DNA of 64,000 nt from Siphonodentalium dalli (GCA_032622095.1 CP136069.1:160939043-161003042); one strand, 5' to 3'; counted from the first letter of the stretch, positions 23,960-34,524 are shown. The notes: generated from the sequence alone by a model not told the origin. Numbers and translations: made by a program.

Positions 23960-24580
23960 GAACTGTTCCCTGCATGTGGGGTAAAATTGGTCTGAATGTC
24001 TAAAATAATCGACCAAATTTCTTAACTTGTGTGCAATAATATTAAAGTAAACATTATAAATCAAGCATCTTAAACATATCTGGATGAAACACCAATCGAT
24101 CTATGATAGCACGAGAAGTAAAAAACTATCTTGCGATAAATCGCAAACACTTGCGAATTACAAACTACTTTGCAATACATATATGCGATTTATTGCAAAG
24201 GTTTTCGATTGATCACAAAGGTTTGCGATTAACCGCAATGGTTTGTGATTTATCGCAGATATATTTTTATGCATTGCCACTAATGGGCTTGAACCGTATA
24301 AATATAAATATAAACCAGACATATTCAACAAGTCTGGGTAAACCACCAATCGATCTATAATAGCACGGTTGGGCTAACATAGAACGATCGGTCTTTCACA
24401 GCCAGCATTCATGTGGGATAATGGAAGCAAACCTTTGCGATAAATCACAAAACAACTTTGCGAAAAATCAAAAACACCTTTGCGATAACTCGCAAACTTT
24501 ACGATAAATCTCAAACATTTTTACGATAACTCTCAGACGACGTACTGGGTGATGTTTGAAATTTGTCGCAAAGGTTTGTT
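23960..24580. repeat. Second dispersed-repeat block matching 19.25-20.0 kb
   Basis: Phrases from 19250-20000 recur in the same order and orientation: CCTGCATGTGGGGTAAAATT, TAAACATTATAAATCA, ACTAATGGGCTTGAACCGTA, and GCGATAAATCGCAAA-type clusters at about 24125-24260 and 24425-24580. Array B begins shortly after, in inverted orientation to array A, so direct and inverted relations are mixed here. Confidence 0.6.
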
Positions 24581-24795
24581 GTATCTACATATATGGCAAG
24601 AAACGTGGTCAAAATTGTTTGGGTATTCGTATTTTTAGGTGCTAACTGCTACATCAAAGTAAAGTCAAAGATATCTATTGCCGGAAAAGCGGTTTCGTAT
24701 ATTTGTTTCCGAACTGTACATTTATTCACACATTTCCCCGGATTAAAAATGGATGACCAAACGCGAAGTCTCTAGAAAATGGAGTTCTAGACTCG

Positions 24796-25379
24796 ATGCT
24801 AGCAGTGATATGCTGCTAAAGTGCTAAACATTAACTGCTAACGAATGAAAAAATGAAGAAAATAGAGTTTTATACTGGTTTCTAGAACAGCTATGCTGCT
24901 AAACTGCTAATGCATGAAAATATGACGAATTAATTTCAAACTGAGTTATAACGGTGCTATGCTGCTAAACTGCTAATGAATGTAAATATTAAAAAAAGAG
25001 AGTTTTAAACTGAATTCTTGCGGTGCTATACTGACGGCTAAACTGCTAACGAATGAAAATATTAAAAAAAAACAATAGTTTCAAACTGAATTCTAGCGGT
25101 GCTATGTTGCTAAACTGCTAAGGAATGAAAATGTTAAAAAAGAGAGTTTTAAATTGAATTCTAGCGGAGCTATACTGCTAAGGAATGAAAATATTAAAAA
25201 GAGAGTTTCAAACTGAATTCTGGCGGTGCTATGCTGCTAAACTACTAACGAATGAAAATATTTAAAAAACATATGTTTCAAACTGAATTCTAGCGTTGCT
25301 ATGCTGCTAAGGAATGTAAATTTTAAAAAAGAGAGTTTCAAACTGAATTCTAGCGGTGCTATGCTGCTAAACTGCTAAG
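24796..25379 (-). repeat. Minisatellite array B, first part (inverted relative to A)
   Basis: About nine units read GCTATGCTGCTAAACTGCTA, then AGGAATGAAAATATTAAAAA, then AGAGAGTTTCAAACTGAATT, the reverse complement of the unit at 17699-19147. The flank ATATGGCAAGAAACGTGGTC just before it (24586) is inverted relative to the flank after array A. The array stops abruptly at 25379 where LINE-like sequence begins, and it resumes at 29400. Confidence 0.85.
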
Positions 25380-25489
25380 TAGACGTAGACAATATCCACG
25401 GATGGGTTAAACACTTAAGAGATATTTCGACAAAATGCGATCTTACATACCTATGGACCACCCAAGGTTAGGTGGATATCGATATTGAA

Positions 25490-25863
25490 TGCTTAAAACG
25501 AACGATTCAAATTTCACTGCAAGACCAATACCACACAGAATGGCGTAAAACGATTGACGAAAAAAGTAAATGCCGGAATTACAAAATATTCAAAGATTAG
25601 ATTAAATTAGAGAATTATTTAATTAAATTACCTAAAGCAGACGCACTGACATTGTTGAGATTTAGATGTTCAAATCACCATTTATCAATCGAAACAGGGT
25701 CGTGGAATGATATACTGCTCAAATATAGGTTATGTAAAAAGTGTAATCAAAATGTAGTTGGTGATGAGTATCATTATATTATGGTATGTGATTCGTTGCA
25801 GTCTGAACGCCGATATTTACTTCCCAAATGTATTGCCCCTTTGATAAATAATTTGAATTTTTA
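25490..25863 (+). pseudogene. C-terminal end of a non-LTR retrotransposon ORF (broken)
   Basis: The plus-strand frame reads LQDQYHTEWRKTI, then RNYKIFKD-stop, then LTLLRFRCSNHHLSIETG, then RLCKKCNQNVVGDEYHYIMVC, ending at TAA 25861-25863. This order (basic helix, YKIFK, LRFRCSNH, then a C-x2-C...H-x4-C knuckle) is that of the region after the reverse transcriptase domain in CR1/L2-like LINE proteins. A TAG at 25598-25600 interrupts it and nothing of the catalytic domain is present, so this is a 5'-truncated dead copy. It sits exactly where minisatellite array B is interrupted. The exact clade is not determinable by eye. Confidence 0.7.
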
Positions 25864-26039
25864 AAAAATTATGCAAAGTGATGAAATAACTAGAGGTCAG
25901 ATTCCATGGAATCAGATATACTTCCATGGTATTCCATCCCATCCCATGTGAGTGTTATGCGTATATGTGTGTTCCTCTTCATGCGAATGCATAGTGGTGC
26001 CTTACGGTCCAATGGTGGACTTGTATTGACATTTCTTAA

Positions 26040-26554
26040 TCTCAAATATATTTTGAAGACCTCTGTCTGTATGTATGTTTGTTTGTTTGTTTGTGTGTCT
26101 GTCATTAATACAAATCTACGATTCTTGACCGATCGGGACGAAACTTGGTACGTGTGTAGTAGTTTGACCAGGCGGTGAACGTTGTCGTATTGGCGAGCCC
26201 GTGCGGCGCCCGCTTCGCGCATGCGCAGACGAGATCTCGGAAACGGGTGGAGCTATCGACTTGAAATTTGCTATGTGAATGTATCTTGCCCCGGATACGA
26301 ATTTTATCGGGTCGCCGAGCCCGTGCGACACCAGCTTCGCGCATGCGCAGACGATATCTCGGAAACGGGTGGAGCTATCGACTTGAAATTTGTTATGTGA
26401 ATGTATCTTGCCCCGGATACGAATATTATCGGGTCGCCGAGCCCGTGCGACGCCAGCTTCGCGCATGCGCAGACCAGATCTCGGAAACGGGTAGAGCTAT
26501 CGACTTGAAATTTTGTTTTTGAATAGCCCGGACAACGTCGGGCTCATCGGCTAG
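26040..26554 (+). mobile_element. Non-autonomous Helitron, AGCCCGG-hairpin family, copy 1
   Basis: The 5' end is TCTCAAATATATTTTGAAG (preceded by A), followed by a TGTTTG/TGTCTG microsatellite. The 3' end is the hairpin AGCCCGGACAACGTCGGGCT, then CATCGG and CTAG at 26551-26554. These are canonical Helitron ends (5' TC, subterminal hairpin, 3' CTRR). The interior holds three tandem units of about 121 bp containing CGCGCATGCGCAGAC and AGATCTCGGAAACGGG. The next copy starts at the very next base. Confidence 0.9.
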
Positions 26555-26950
26555 TCTCATATATATTTTGAAGACCTCTGTCTGTATGTATGTTTGTTTG
26601 TTTGTTTGTCTGTCTGTCTGTCATTTATACAAATCTACGATTCTCGACCGATCGGGACGAAACTTGGTACGTGTGTGTAGTTGGACCAGGTGGTGAACGT
26701 TGTCGTAATGGCGAGCCCGTGCGGCGCCCGCTTCGCGCATTCGCAGACGAGATCTCGGAAACGGGTGGAGCTATCGACTTGAAATTTGCTATGTGAATGT
26801 ATCTTGCCCCGGATACGAATTTTATCGGGTCGCCGAGCCCGTGCGACGCCAGCTTCGCGCATGCGCAGACCAGATCTCGGAAACGGGTAGAGCTATCGAC
26901 TTGAAATTTTGTTTTTGAATAGCCCGGACAACGTCGGGCTCATCGGCTAG
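26555..26950 (+). mobile_element. Non-autonomous Helitron, AGCCCGG-hairpin family, copy 2
   Basis: It begins TCTCATATATATTTTGAAGA immediately after the CTAG of copy 1 and ends with the same AGCCCGGACAACGTCGGGCT hairpin, CATCGG and CTAG at 26947-26950. It is 396 bp, about 119 bp shorter than copy 1, because it carries two internal 121-bp units instead of three. Otherwise the two are nearly identical. Confidence 0.9.
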
Positions 26951-27680
26951 TCTATTATATATTTTGGAAGATCTGTCTGTCTGTGTGTGTGTGTGTTCGC
27001 GATGGACTCGAAAACGGCCGAGCCGATTTCGATAAAACTTGGTATGTGGAGTTATTTTCGGCCGGGGACTGGCATAGGCCTATTAATTTTCCCGTGCGAC
27101 GTGACCTTGAACTTGAAATCGGGTAATTTCAAGGTCAAACGCCCGAATATCAAGGGATTTCGATGAAACTTGGTATGTGCTGGAACTTTCGGCCGGGGAG
27201 TGGCATAGGCCTATTAATTTGCCCGTGCAACGTGACATTGACCTTGACATCGGGTCATTTCAAGGTCAAACGCCCGAATATCACGGGATTTCGATGAAAC
27301 TTGGTATGTGGGGGTATTTTCCTATGGGTAGTCTCATAAGCATATGCATTTGCCCGCGTGACGTGACCTTGACCTTGAAATCGGGTCAATTCAAGGTCAA
27401 ATCGCCAATTTTGATGGGATTTCGACGAAATTTTATACATAGGGTTACTTTTGTCCACTGAGTGTTTTGGATGGGTCAAATCGTGAATCCGACCTGACCT
27501 TGACCTTCAAAATGATCAATTCAAGGTCACATCGGGTAAAACCGGATGGATTTCGACGGGCACGTTTGTCGGGAACTTTTGTCCGGGCAGTGTTTTGGAC
27601 TGGTCAAATCGTGACCCCACTTGACCTTCAAAATGGACAATTCAAGGTCAAAGCCCGGACGAAGTCGGGTCACCTTCTAG
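26951..27680 (+). mobile_element. Non-autonomous Helitron, copy 3 with AAGGTCA-rich repeats
   Basis: It begins TCTATTATATATTTTGGAAG directly after CTAG of copy 2 and ends AGCCCGGACGAAGTCGGG, TCACCTT, CTAG (27677-27680). The interior differs from copies 1-2. It is a tandem array of about 131-bp units, each carrying TGACCTTGA and TCAAGGTCA in everted arrangement (TCAAGGTCA at 27129, 27260, 27391, 27521, 27642). No protein is encoded. Confidence 0.85.
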
Positions 27681-28556
27681 TTTAATATATATTTTGGTAC
27701 TTCTGTCTGTCTGTTTGTTTGTCTGTCAGCTATGGCCGGGAAAACTGATGGACGGATTTTGACGAAATCTGATAAATGTGGGTACTTTTGTCCAGGGAGT
27801 GTTTTGGACGGGTCGAATCGTGACCCTCGACCTGACATTTGTCTTCAAAAAGGACAATCGAAGGTCAAATCGGGTAAAACACGGATTTCCACGAAATTCG
27901 ATACCTATGGGTACTTTTGTCCGGGGAGTCTTTTTGGCGGGTCAAGTCGTGACCCCGACCTGACATTGACCTTCAAAATGGTCAGTTCAAGGTCAAATCG
28001 AGTAAAACGATCGGATTTCGACGAAATTTGATACCTAGGAAAACATTTGTCCGGGGAGTGTTTTGGACAGGTCAAATCGTGACAATAGGTTACTTTTACA
28101 GTAGAGCGGACATACCTATATAGTATATCGGTGAGCATATTCATGCATTTGCCTTGCTTCTTGCTAAGTCCGTTTGAATTTGCGTCATGAAAAGAGGGTT
28201 TGAATTTGAGTAATATATATCACCCGTCACAACGTTATACACTACCAGGGTTAAACCGTTCAATATAAATCATTAAAAAGTGTACTAATCTTGCGTTTAG
28301 ATACTACTTATCACATCCAGTCATCGAAAAGTTTTTATCTCAATATATGATTTTCGGAGTAATTTTCCCCATTTGATCTTCGGTGGAATTTTCCAAATCT
28401 GAACCCACCCGACACACACACTCCCTTGAGCAGGTTGCGTTTATATTAGAGAGGTCAAATTTTAGAGGCATACCTACAGTATACCGGCTTATGTACCACC
28501 GCATTAAACTCGCTCCTACATCAGCCCGTTTGGATTTGGGGCTAAAAATCGGCTAG
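27681..28556 (+). mobile_element. Non-autonomous Helitron, copy 4 (3' end uncertain)
   Basis: It starts at the base after copy 3's CTAG with TTTAATATATATTTTGGTAC (TT instead of TC) and a CTGT/TTTG microsatellite. It repeats the GTCAAATCGTGACCC and TTTTGTCCGGGGAGTGTTTTGG phrases of copy 3 up to about 28083. A plausible 3' end is at 28553-28556, where AGCCC pairs with GGGCT and is followed by AAAAATCGGCTAG and T. That end lies inside a 350-bp tandem repeat, so the true limit could instead be a truncation near 28083. Confidence 0.55.
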
Positions 28557-28930
28557 TGATAGACTACATAAGTATACATATTTATTATATATAGCGTTGT
28601 CACGAGTAAACCGTTCCATCTGAAAATTAGAAAATCGCCCTCTGGATGCGCGTGAACACTAGCCATCAGATGTACTCGTAAATTTTTTTTTATCTCGATG
28701 TTTGAATTTCCCCCCTTTGCAATTTTCGTGGAATTTTCATAAAGTCTCGACCCACCCTGACACGCATTCTCCGTTGGGCATGTTACATTTACAGTATAGC
28801 CGTCAAACTTCTGGGACGTACATAAAGTATGTCAACGTACATGCTACGACAATATTTTGCTCTTTAACCAGCCGGTTTAGATTTGGCGGGAAAAATAGTT
28901 GCAATATTTCCGTACACCGTAACGCGGAAA
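28099..28930 (+). repeat. ~350-bp tandem repeat, ~2.5 units
   Basis: ACCCACCCGACACACAC near 28403 recurs as ACCCACCCTGACACGC near 28751. AGCCCGTTTGGATTTGGGGC (28522) recurs as AGCCGGTTTAGATTTGGCGG (about 28869), and in part as AAGTCCGTTTGAATTTG near 28166. Phrases such as ACAGTATAGC/ACAGTAGAGC and TTTTTATCTC also repeat at this spacing. The repeat straddles the candidate 3' end of Helitron copy 4. Confidence 0.6.
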
Positions 28931-29399
28931 GTGTTTGGTAAAAAAAAAATTAAGCGGTATATTCGAGTTAGAATTACTCGTCCAATTCGGAATATGCAAT
29001 AAAAAATTTAGAGCTCTGTAAAAGGGCCATAACTCCGTCAAGAAACATTGGACCGACATGCGGATACCTTTATTTTTAGTAGACCTCCGATGCCTACATA
29101 TTCGCTACAGGTTTCGCGTATCTACTGCAATTACTTTCTGAGTATTTCCAAATAAACGGAAAACGACCCCAGTAGAAAAACAATATACTTCCTTGGTTAC
29201 ACCATGGAAGTATAATTATACTACGAAAACTGAGTCAATTTATACGGAAAATATAACTAATATTGGATTCATCGCCTATCGAAACCACAACTATTCCACA
29301 ATGAGACATTTACACCAAAACCACAAATCAATTTGTTATATACATGTAATTTATTATGTTCCTCGTATATCTCATGTGATTTAAACGAGTGAAATAAAC
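28931..29399. other. Intergenic stretch, nothing recognised
   Basis: A 63-codon plus-strand frame (29193-29384) has no motif. No element boundary is seen until minisatellite array B resumes at 29400. Confidence 0.35.
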
Positions 29400-29557
29400 A
29401 AACTGCTAATGAATGAAAATATTAAAAAAGAGAGTTTCAAACTGAATTCTAGAGGTGCTATGTTGCTAAACTGCTAAGGAATGAAAATATTAAAACAGAG
29501 AGTTTCAAACTGAATTCTAGCGTTGCTATGCTGCTAAACTGCTAAGGAATGAAAAGT
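29400..29557 (-). repeat. Minisatellite array B, second part
   Basis: It holds about 2.3 units of the same GCTATGCTGCTAAACTGCTA type as 24796-25379, in the same orientation, separated from that part by 4.0 kb of LINE and Helitron sequence. The simplest reading is that array B was one block that received insertions. Confidence 0.75.
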
Positions 29558-31530
29558 GTGCGAGAATCTGGATTCAGAATCCTAAACCGATTACGGGGCG
29601 GGGCTAAATCGAGATTATACGGATACTAGGTCAGATTTTGAAATCCACGTGGTCTCCGATAATATGTTTAATGTTCTCCCAGCGTCAAACATGACGCATG
29701 TATTTGACACAAGTATCATTTGTATCTTATATTTATTACGTTCATGTTTGTTGTGAAAGCCATGCTTTTCTTCTATGTGTATATACATGGCACCTAATTA
29801 GCTTAATCGCATCTTCTTCTTTTTTCAAGTAAAAGTGTGTTTATTAACGAGGGCAAGCATTTCTAACAGCTCTAGATCTCCTGAATCATATTCCGAAGAC
29901 GTTGTGAAGAACACACGAAACTTGTCAGTTGTACAGGGGTTGGTTGGGGTGTCTTGACCCCCCGAACTTTGGTACAATTATATTAGCGGTACAGTCATTC
30001 ATACATGAGTCAAATCATGGTTCTTTTGACTAACTATTCCAAATAATGATACAGCAAACTCAACAAACAAACCCGATTTTAACAAATACATATACAAAAT
30101 TATGACTAATTCGGGGGAGGGGGTGACCGGTGATCTGTATATTTGTTCAACTTGTTTTTGGTAGTCATGTTGCTTTGCCATTACCAATTAGACAGTTTTC
30201 AGTGAAATAACATATGGGAGAGGGGGTACCCTTAAGTGAGTCAGCACTTGTCGTCCTCCAATCCCACTGTCTGTATAAACAATGTATGTGTTATATATCA
30301 TGTGTTATCAAAAATTGACAAATAAATATGTTTGAACTAACATTTGGTACATCTACAGCAGTTGGAAATGTCAAGCCTGACACAACATTAGTTGGACATT
30401 AATTTGACACCATAATGTGACCATATATAGGTTGGAATTGTTCTCATTGTTTGATTTGTCAACCAGTAAAAGTTGGTAATTTTACAATCTTAGGGTGTGT
30501 CAGGTTGGATATTTCCAAAGGTTGCAAATGGAATTCTGCGAACCTGTGAGTTTGATGTTTGGTTCAAGGGGGTGAATTTGGTGGTGCACCCCATGGGGAA
30601 ACCTCTAGCCACGTCCCAATAACTTATACGTGTGGGTACGTATCAATAAATTGACTGACATTTCCACTATCTAGTCCTGAGATCATAGAATAGGCTTTAC
30701 ATTTGTTTTTCTGCGATTGGGGGATGCAGTTCACGTGCGATCACAAGACCACCTCATTAGCTTCATGGGCAAAGCTTTATTTTCTTACAAATATGCCTCT
30801 GTTAATGCAATATACAGAGACTATTGTGCAAAACGACTGCATTTAACGAAACAAAACATTTCAAATATGACATTGCTGTAAGACTAGATAGTACATTCGT
30901 GTATCTGATAATCCATAGATATCATATTATCCTACTATTTCTTGAATAAGAAGGATCATATAATAATGAACAAAGCAGAAGACATATATATGCAGGTTGA
31001 TGTGAATTCGGTCAAATGTGACGTATCCACCGAACTTGAAATCGACATGCGATCGGTGGTATTTTATGGATGGAATTATGAAATAAACACGATGAAAGTG
31101 ACAATGAAATTAACAATGATTTGCTTCAAGTTCTCCATCAACCGAAGTGCTCCCCCAGCGTAACTATCAATTACATTATTATTTGGCTAATTTCAGTAAT
31201 ATTCTCCACGTTTACACTCGATAACACAAATTTTTCTCCGCATTTAAAATTCTTTGATATAGATCGTTTATATTATGCAATAATTTGTACACATGGGACG
31301 GATTCTTATGTTTTATTGTGTTTTTAAACTCCAAGGTAGCGAAATCTCGGTTTGTTTACGTTATGAACGTTTGAGTCCGTAATCGGAATCTGAATCTGAA
31401 TCCAGATTACAACGAAATAACGATTGATTACGATTACGATCTGTTCGTTTACTGATTCTGTGCTATTCCTTTACCGAACCACGTCGTACGGGGTCTAATC
31501 CGTAATCTGAATCCAGATTTTCTCACGAAA
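29558..31530. other. Intergenic stretch bounded by short inverted GAATCTGGATTCAG words
   Basis: GCGAGAATCTGGATTCAGAA at about 29565 faces CTGAATCCAGATTTTCTCAC ending about 31533, with GATTACGG/CCGTAATC next to each. The right side contains further GAATCTGAATCCAGATT copies near 31387-31410. This could mark a 2-kb transposon, but the inverted match is short. The interior frames (29999-30187 minus, 30942-31327 plus) are unrecognised. Confidence 0.3.
30362..30518. repeat. Inverted repeat TTGGAAATGTCAAGCCTGAC
   Basis: TTGGAAATGTCAAGCCTGAC at 30362 pairs with TGTCAGGTTGGATATTTCCAA ending 30518, arms of about 24 bp around 110 bp. The interior repeats GTTGGACATT and GGTTGGAATT words. Small fold-back element, moderate support. 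Confidence 0.5.
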
Positions 31531-31749
31531 TAATGACTCTGGGGCTTGTAACTCGCCCCGCTGCCCTTCCTCTCAGATTGAACTGCCTCTATTCGCCGTC
31601 CCTATATACGCGCCTGCTTTACGCTAATAGTACAATAGTATATTAAGCACAAGGGGGTCGATACAATTTTCCTCCATTTACCATCACTCTGAAATCTGAC
31701 TAATTAATCCCATTTATCCAACAATGGCATCGATATCGCTACGGGTGGG

Positions 31750-33117
31750 TCGGCGATAGTCCAAGTCTCCTCGTACTAAAACCAGCTAAGATATTGGGAT
31801 GGAGATGCTGGTATTTAGTCCGAGTTCGTCCCGTATGGTCTCTTATGACACGACTTACGCCCAAGGTTTGTGGCGGAAATTTGTACTGTATTTTACTCGA
31901 TTTACCTAGCAAATCAATACGTGATGCTATATACATCTTATGGTCATAATGGTGTATAATAATCTAACTTTAATGTTAAATTACACATAGAATATTCCAG
32001 TTGATTGCCACAAACATCGCGTTTTTCTCTGTTTGTTTACGTTTTAACTGAAAGCCGAAGTGGTCCGAATAACTTCGGCATAATCCGGAGTTTGTTCTGG
32101 GTATTCTAGTTTCCGCTTCTATATATAGCGCGGGGTTTTTCGAACAAAATGGCGAAAACCGATCGCCCCAAAGTCCAGTTTCCTATGTGCTTTGAGAACA
32201 ATTCACGTACTAAAAACTTAATGACATAATGGAGGATCAGAACGGTAGTTTTGTTGACAATTTTCGCAAGCAACTTGTCAAAATTGGAGCAAATTAGAAC
32301 TCTTGTGTCTGACTTGCCATGCGTGTGATTTTCATCCATGCGCATTTTGACTTTTGTGTTGATAAAATAATCGGAGAACCGAATCACACAGTTTCGAAAT
32401 ATAGTTCTTCCGTTTTAGTGGGACTTTTCAAACTTAAGGTTCATAATTTATACAAATTTTGTTGAATTTTTTGTGTGCTTAACAAGAGCAGTATATTGCT
32501 CTGTTCGCTTAGTAAATATCTTAATTTCGCGGAAGTCCACCAAATGTGGGTGAAATGTAGCACCATATTATTTATTCTAATGCTCGTTGTGTTTACACTG
32601 TTTTAAACTTTGAGAGGGTTGTAATTCCCGTAATTTATTTAATGTATTACATTTATATCTTCAATGTTTAATTAATCTATTTCTTTTTTATTTATTGACA
32701 CACATAATTACGATTACAATGGAGAATTCATCGTAATTTGCATTGTTAGTCGAAAATATACGGAATATTTTCAACGGAAAATGCCGAACACAGTTCGCGA
32801 GGTCAACTGAGTTCGCATACTTTAAAAAAAAATTTGTAAACATTGCGGTAAATGTCTCTTTTCGCATCAAATTACCGCTTTCAATTCACAACTGATGTGG
32901 GTTTCAGATCAAATAGCATGTCTTCTGCGGAAAATATCCGTTTATTGTCGCAATTGTGATATTTTATTTCATATAAGTGTGGTTTTATTTGAGCGGGTCA
33001 TTAATGCTTAACTCGTGTCATAAGAAGGCTATGCGCGCGATCTCGGACTAAATACCAGCATCTCCATCCCAATATCTTAGCTGGTTTTAGTACGAGAAGA
33101 CTTGGACTAGTCGGCGA
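31750..33117. mobile_element. ~1.37-kb element with ~110-bp inverted termini
   Basis: The left terminus contains TAGTCCAAGTCTCCTCGTAC, AAAACCAGCTAAGATATTGG and GATGCTGGTATTTAGTCCGA. The right terminus is the complement (TCGGACTAAATACCAGCATC ... GACTTGGACTA, ending near 33110). The inner parts TCTTATGACACGACTTA and the complement of AACTCGTGTCATAAGA also pair. Interior minus-strand frames (32106-32387, 32688-32870) show no transposase motif, so it is non-autonomous or of unknown type. Confidence 0.65.
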
Positions 33118-33893
33118 TGGATTATTCTTTCAATTAAAACCACGCAAGCACAAACGCCCATCAATTCCATTTCTACATCCATAGCATATAAAGTAAATCT
33201 TTTACCCCTGAATATTGTCACCCAACAGCGTCACAAATCCAGGTACACCCCCGTGTACGTGGTATTGCCAAACCCGAGGGTATCACCAAACCAGACCATG
33301 CGGTTTTGATAAATGAACATATCTTCGGTCAGATGAAGCTATATAACTCTCAGTTAAATGGTGATATCCACTATTAAAAACATAACTTTGCAAAGCGGAA
33401 TATCCCCTCAATCAGATAGCGACCACAGCTTGCTCTCACCCGATAACTTTAATAGAGAAATTCCGACTCATTTCCGCTTTTATCATAAATAGTAGACACA
33501 TTCCGACGTTAGGTGGTTCGTTTGAACGATAGTTATCAGTCGTAGATGGCGGATAATGCGTGTATCAATAGACAAATATATCTTTAATTAACCATAAAAT
33601 TGTCCAACCTGCAGAGCGGTTGGCAAAAATACTAGCTAAGTCCAAGTATGGGTACCCATAATAACTTCGGGTATCAAAGCCGCAGATCGATCCTGCGATG
33701 AGATGTCACCAAACCTGAGCTGTGATGTCAAAGATGCGAATGATATGCTTCACATTTTGACCGTTTCTGCTTGAAAATATCCCAATTATCATTCGGACAG
33801 ACCGGCATATGGATCATCTTTAGGGTGTGGGTGCATGCGGAAGAGTGAAAACATGTATGTTTGTTTGTGTTTCATGTATGTTCTAATGTCATT
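33118..33893. other. Intergenic stretch, nothing recognised
   Basis: Single-copy-looking sequence without open frames or element termini. Confidence 0.35.
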
Positions 33894-33963
33894 CATAGTA
33901 TAGTATGGGCGGCCATTCCGTCGGAAATTACATGAAATAAAAGTTAATGGTGGTTTGTGAAAA

Positions 33964-34524
33964 CAATAGTCTCTATTTTCATACCAATATACTCCATTTC
34001 CAAACCAATAATCGTTCTTGGATTCAATAAGAGGCAGTTCCGTTTTAATAGATATAGATTCATAATCAATGTTGACCGAAGCAAAATTAATGTTCTATTT
34101 TAATTTAATAGTATTCATTGTTCAACTAATATCTAACAACACACAATTAGTAAGATTCGCGCATATTCAATAAACGTACATTCCGTTTCAATAGCCATAT
34201 TTTCTTAATCAATAAAGATATTTCAAACCAATAGACAATTTCCCACGATCAATGATTATCGTTATAAAACTAATAGACCTTATTGTCATTCTTATATTTA
34301 AAAGATATAAATTATCACAAATGAAGAATTAATGACGTTCTTTCAATTCAATATCGAATTGCGCAATCTACTATTTCCAATCAAACCAATGATTAGGAAT
34401 TCGAAATCAATGTCTAATAGCGGAATCAACTATTTCCGGTGAAACCAAAGACTAAAAATGCAGAATGAATGGACGAGTCTACATAACTAATAGCTTCCGT
34501 TTACAAACCAATGAACGCTAGGGG
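33964..34524 (+). repeat. Left arm: ~28 degenerate 20-21-bp units (YAATA anchor)
   Basis: The words CAATA, TAATA, CAATG or TAATG recur at 33964, 33984, 34004, 34024, 34045, 34066, 34087, 34105, 34126, 34146, 34167, 34188, 34209, 34229, 34249 and 34270, then with small slips to 34508. Only about seven bases of each unit (AACCAATAG-like) are conserved; the remaining 13-14 vary. The spacing is near two DNA turns. A 31-bp tandem duplication ending GGGGCGCCACCAATCT follows at 34513-34566. Confidence 0.8.

Noticed and set aside
26105-26862. Open frames MREAGVARARRPDK on minus and RARATPASRMRRR on plus
   Set aside because: Produced by the 121-bp GC-rich Helitron units; same peptides recur at 62.0-62.5 kb for the same reason.
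33964-34520. CRISPR-like even spacing of short repeats
   Set aside because: The repeated part is about 7 bases and highly variable, and the genome context is eukaryotic.
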